DNA of 5,914 bases from assembly GCA_938036845.1 (NCBI GenBank), contig CALHWA010000122.1, positions 1 to 5,914 of the forward strand, read 5' to 3'. This DNA comes from an uncultured Candidatus Saccharibacteria bacterium. GTDB taxonomy: Bacteria; Patescibacteriota; Saccharimonadia; Saccharimonadales; Saccharimonadaceae. Shown piece by piece: positions 4,782 through 5,914 of this stretch. Position numbers and translations under genes: made by a program. A model generated the notes under the pieces. It did no database searches. It saw nothing but the letters and a program-made list of their open reading frames with translations, and had not been told where the DNA came from. Within the stretch, counting starts at the first letter, position 1, and every line of letters starts with the position of its first letter.

Positions 4782-5663
4782 TTACTCCCCCACTTTCACC
4801 TGGCACACTGGGCAAATATGCGTCCCGCGGCCTGCCACACGAATCTTCATGATTTCTACGTCGGGGTGGCGCGGGCAGGGCTGCCCCTCACGTCGAAACA
4901 CCTGCGCAAAGGCCAGGTAGCTCCCCTTGTTGCCCTCAGCATCGACGTAATTGCGGTCGGTGCTGCCACCCTTATCAATACTGAGCTGTAGCACTTGCCG
5001 AATATGGGAAAAGAGCGCGGCAAGCTGCTCATCATCCACCATACGCACCCGCGTGGCGGGGTGGAGCTGCGTCATCCATAGCGATTCATCGGCATAGATA
5101 TTGCCCACGCCAGCGATGGTCGTTTGGTCAAGGATGGCCGCCTTGATGGTCGTGCCATTGCGCCGGCGAATGCGCGTGATAAACTGCGCTGCCGTCGTAT
5201 GCGGATCGAGCGGCTCGGGCCCGACTTTTTGCATAAAGGGCAGCTGCGCCACCTCTGGTGTAGGATAGAGCTTCATCCAGCCAAATTTGCGTAGGTCATT
5301 AAAGTATAAATGCGCGCCATCCGCAAAAGCCAGCGCTACCCGCGTTAAGCGGTCGGGTAGTTCGTGAAGAAAGCTATCGTTTGGGTGGCCGCCGCCCCAG
5401 CGCTCCTCACCAACAAAGAGCAGCTGGCCCGTCATCTTGAGGTGCACCACCAGCGTGTAGTTGGTGCTCAGGCGAATCAGCAGCACTTTAGCACGACGCT
5501 CCACTGCCGTGATCGTTGCACCATGGAGAAAGTGCGCCACCGCCGCAGGGTCGTTGGGAAAACTCTTGGGCGAGTCATACACCGTACTTGCCACAATCTG
5601 CTTTCCCACCACCAAGCGAGCGAGGCTCGTACGAATCGTCTCAACTTCAGGGAGTTCAGGCAT
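4782..5663 (-). CDS. mutM: Formamidopyrimidine-DNA glycosylase (Fpg/MutM)
   Basis: It removes 8-oxoguanine and other oxidised purines and cleaves the abasic site. The protein has 293 residues, against 269-275 in well-studied homologues. The start is fixed by chemistry: the mature enzyme needs Pro2 as nucleophile, so translation begins at MPELPEVETI (ATG at 5663) and not at the GTG two codons upstream. GGAG lies 7 bases before this ATG. Visible residues are Pro2, Glu3, Lys59 (RRAKVLL), LKMTGQL (75-81), NDLRKFG, the helix-two-turn-helix DQTTIAGVGNIYADE (179-193), and the C-terminal zinc finger with the lesion-facing Arg279 (AGRGTH). The finger is Cys263-x2-His266-x17-Cys284-x2-Cys287, where the usual pattern is CxxC-x16-CxxC. 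The start overlaps the upstream membrane gene by 8 bases and holA follows after 3 bases, so all three are one unit. Confidence 0.96.
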   Translation of the reverse strand: MPELPEVETIRTSLARLVVGKQIVASTVYDSPKSFPNDPAAVAHFLHGATITAVERRAKVLLIRLSTNYTLVVHLKMTGQLLFVGEERWGGGHPNDSFLHELPDRLTRVALAFADGAHLYFNDLRKFGWMKLYPTPEVAQLPFMQKVGPEPLDPHTTAAQFITRIRRRNGTTIKAAILDQTTIAGVGNIYADESLWMTQLHPATRVRMVDDEQLAALFSHIRQVLQLSIDKGGSTDRNYVDAEGNKGSYLAFAQVFRREGQPCPRHPDVEIMKIRVAGRGTHICPVCQVKVGE

Positions 5664-5914
5664 GGGCACACTCCATCGTCCAGATCATTGCCACAAAAAG
5701 CGAAAAATAAATCGCCTGCCCCACCAGCATAATATAGCGATGCCACGGCTTGGCAAAGAAGTAGCAACCAAGAACAATAGCTTGGCACACCATAGCGCCA
5801 CTCGTCACCACCCGCACCACTGAGTGAGTATCGCTCAGCAGGACAAGAATCTCAATGATCGTTATAACTGGTATGCAGCCCCACGCTGCAATGTTGTGGA
5901 TCAGCGTGCGCCGC
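5656..5914 (-). CDS. Integral membrane protein, C-terminal part
   Basis: An open frame enters from the right edge and gives 85 residues ending in TGA. I do not recognise the family. Three hydrophobic segments are visible, at about 5-26 (LIHNIAAWGCIPVITIIEIL), 34-54 (RVVTSGAMVCQAIVLGCYFF) and 60-80 (YIMLVGQAIYFSLFVAMIW), joined by short loops; the protein ends in TMECAHA. Its stop overlaps the mutM start in ATGCCTGA (8 bases shared), which implies co-transcription and translational coupling. The first complete codon is at 5913-5911. The other two minus-strand frames hold early stops, which supports this one. Confidence 0.75.
   Translation of the reverse strand, partial: RRTLIHNIAAWGCIPVITIIEILVLLSDTHSVVRVVTSGAMVCQAIVLGCYFFAKPWHRYIMLVGQAIYFSLFVAMIWTMECAHA
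5671..5674 (-). promoter_or_regulatory. Ribosome binding site deciding the mutM start
   Basis: GGAG is 7 bases before the ATG at 5663 and only 1 base before the alternative GTG at 5669. This agrees with the need for Pro2 directly after the initiator Met. Confidence 0.7.

Noticed and set aside
5364..5823. Overlapping plus-strand frames of about 120 codons across the mutM 5' end and the membrane gene
   Set aside because: They are antisense to MutM residues with certain catalytic motifs and to the coupled membrane frame. No promoter, ribosome binding site or domain is seen.
1..5914. Search for a defence system, CRISPR array, retroelement, insertion sequence, tRNA or att site
   Set aside because: No direct repeat array, terminal inverted repeats, transposase or reverse-transcriptase motif, cloverleaf or target duplication was found by eye. 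The gene content is core housekeeping.

Overview
The window is a compact stretch of bacterial chromosome. All eight genes lie on the minus strand, so transcription runs from high to low coordinates. In that order they are: the 3' end of a membrane protein, mutM (fpg), holA, a small four-helix membrane protein, rpsT, a large degenerate DHH-phosphoesterase-like protein with a disordered tail, truB, and the 5' end of an aldose-1-epimerase-like gene. The standard bacterial code fits: TGA acts as a stop at the end of the partial membrane gene. The short TruB without a C-terminal RNA-binding domain, the very short gaps and the unusual DHH-like protein suggest a streamlined genome, plausibly Patescibacteria/CPR and perhaps Saccharibacteria. 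That assignment rests on gene style, not on a database match, and should be held loosely.

Region by region: (1) 5914-3837 is a tight unit. The membrane gene overlaps mutM by 8 bases, and mutM is separated from holA by 3 bases. It joins DNA repair of oxidised purines to the clamp-loader delta subunit. (2) 3836-3726 holds a GNRA-capped hairpin and an extended -10 promoter with a perfect Shine-Dalgarno for the four-helix membrane protein (3725-3204). (3) 3203-3104 holds a near-consensus promoter and short leader for rpsT, which ends in a strong hairpin terminator. (4) 2794-2689 holds promoter candidates for the DHH-like gene (2688-1144), which ends in another hairpin terminator. (5) Immediately after that terminator is an extended -10 promoter placed so that truB would be leaderless. 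truB is followed after 35 bases by the epimerase-like gene, which runs off the window.

The holA-rpsT neighbourhood is common in bacteria. No stretch longer than about 140 bases lacks a gene, and I see no tRNA, rRNA, CRISPR array, insertion sequence, defence system or sign of transfer. This is a core-genome region. The item most worth following is the DHH-like protein, which keeps the family fold signature but has lost most of the visible metal-binding residues and carries a roughly 260-residue Pro/Ala-rich tail, with an A9 homopolymer within that tail. Others are the apparent leaderless truB promoter, a recurrent TGNTATACT promoter element, and the variant Cys3His zinc finger in MutM.
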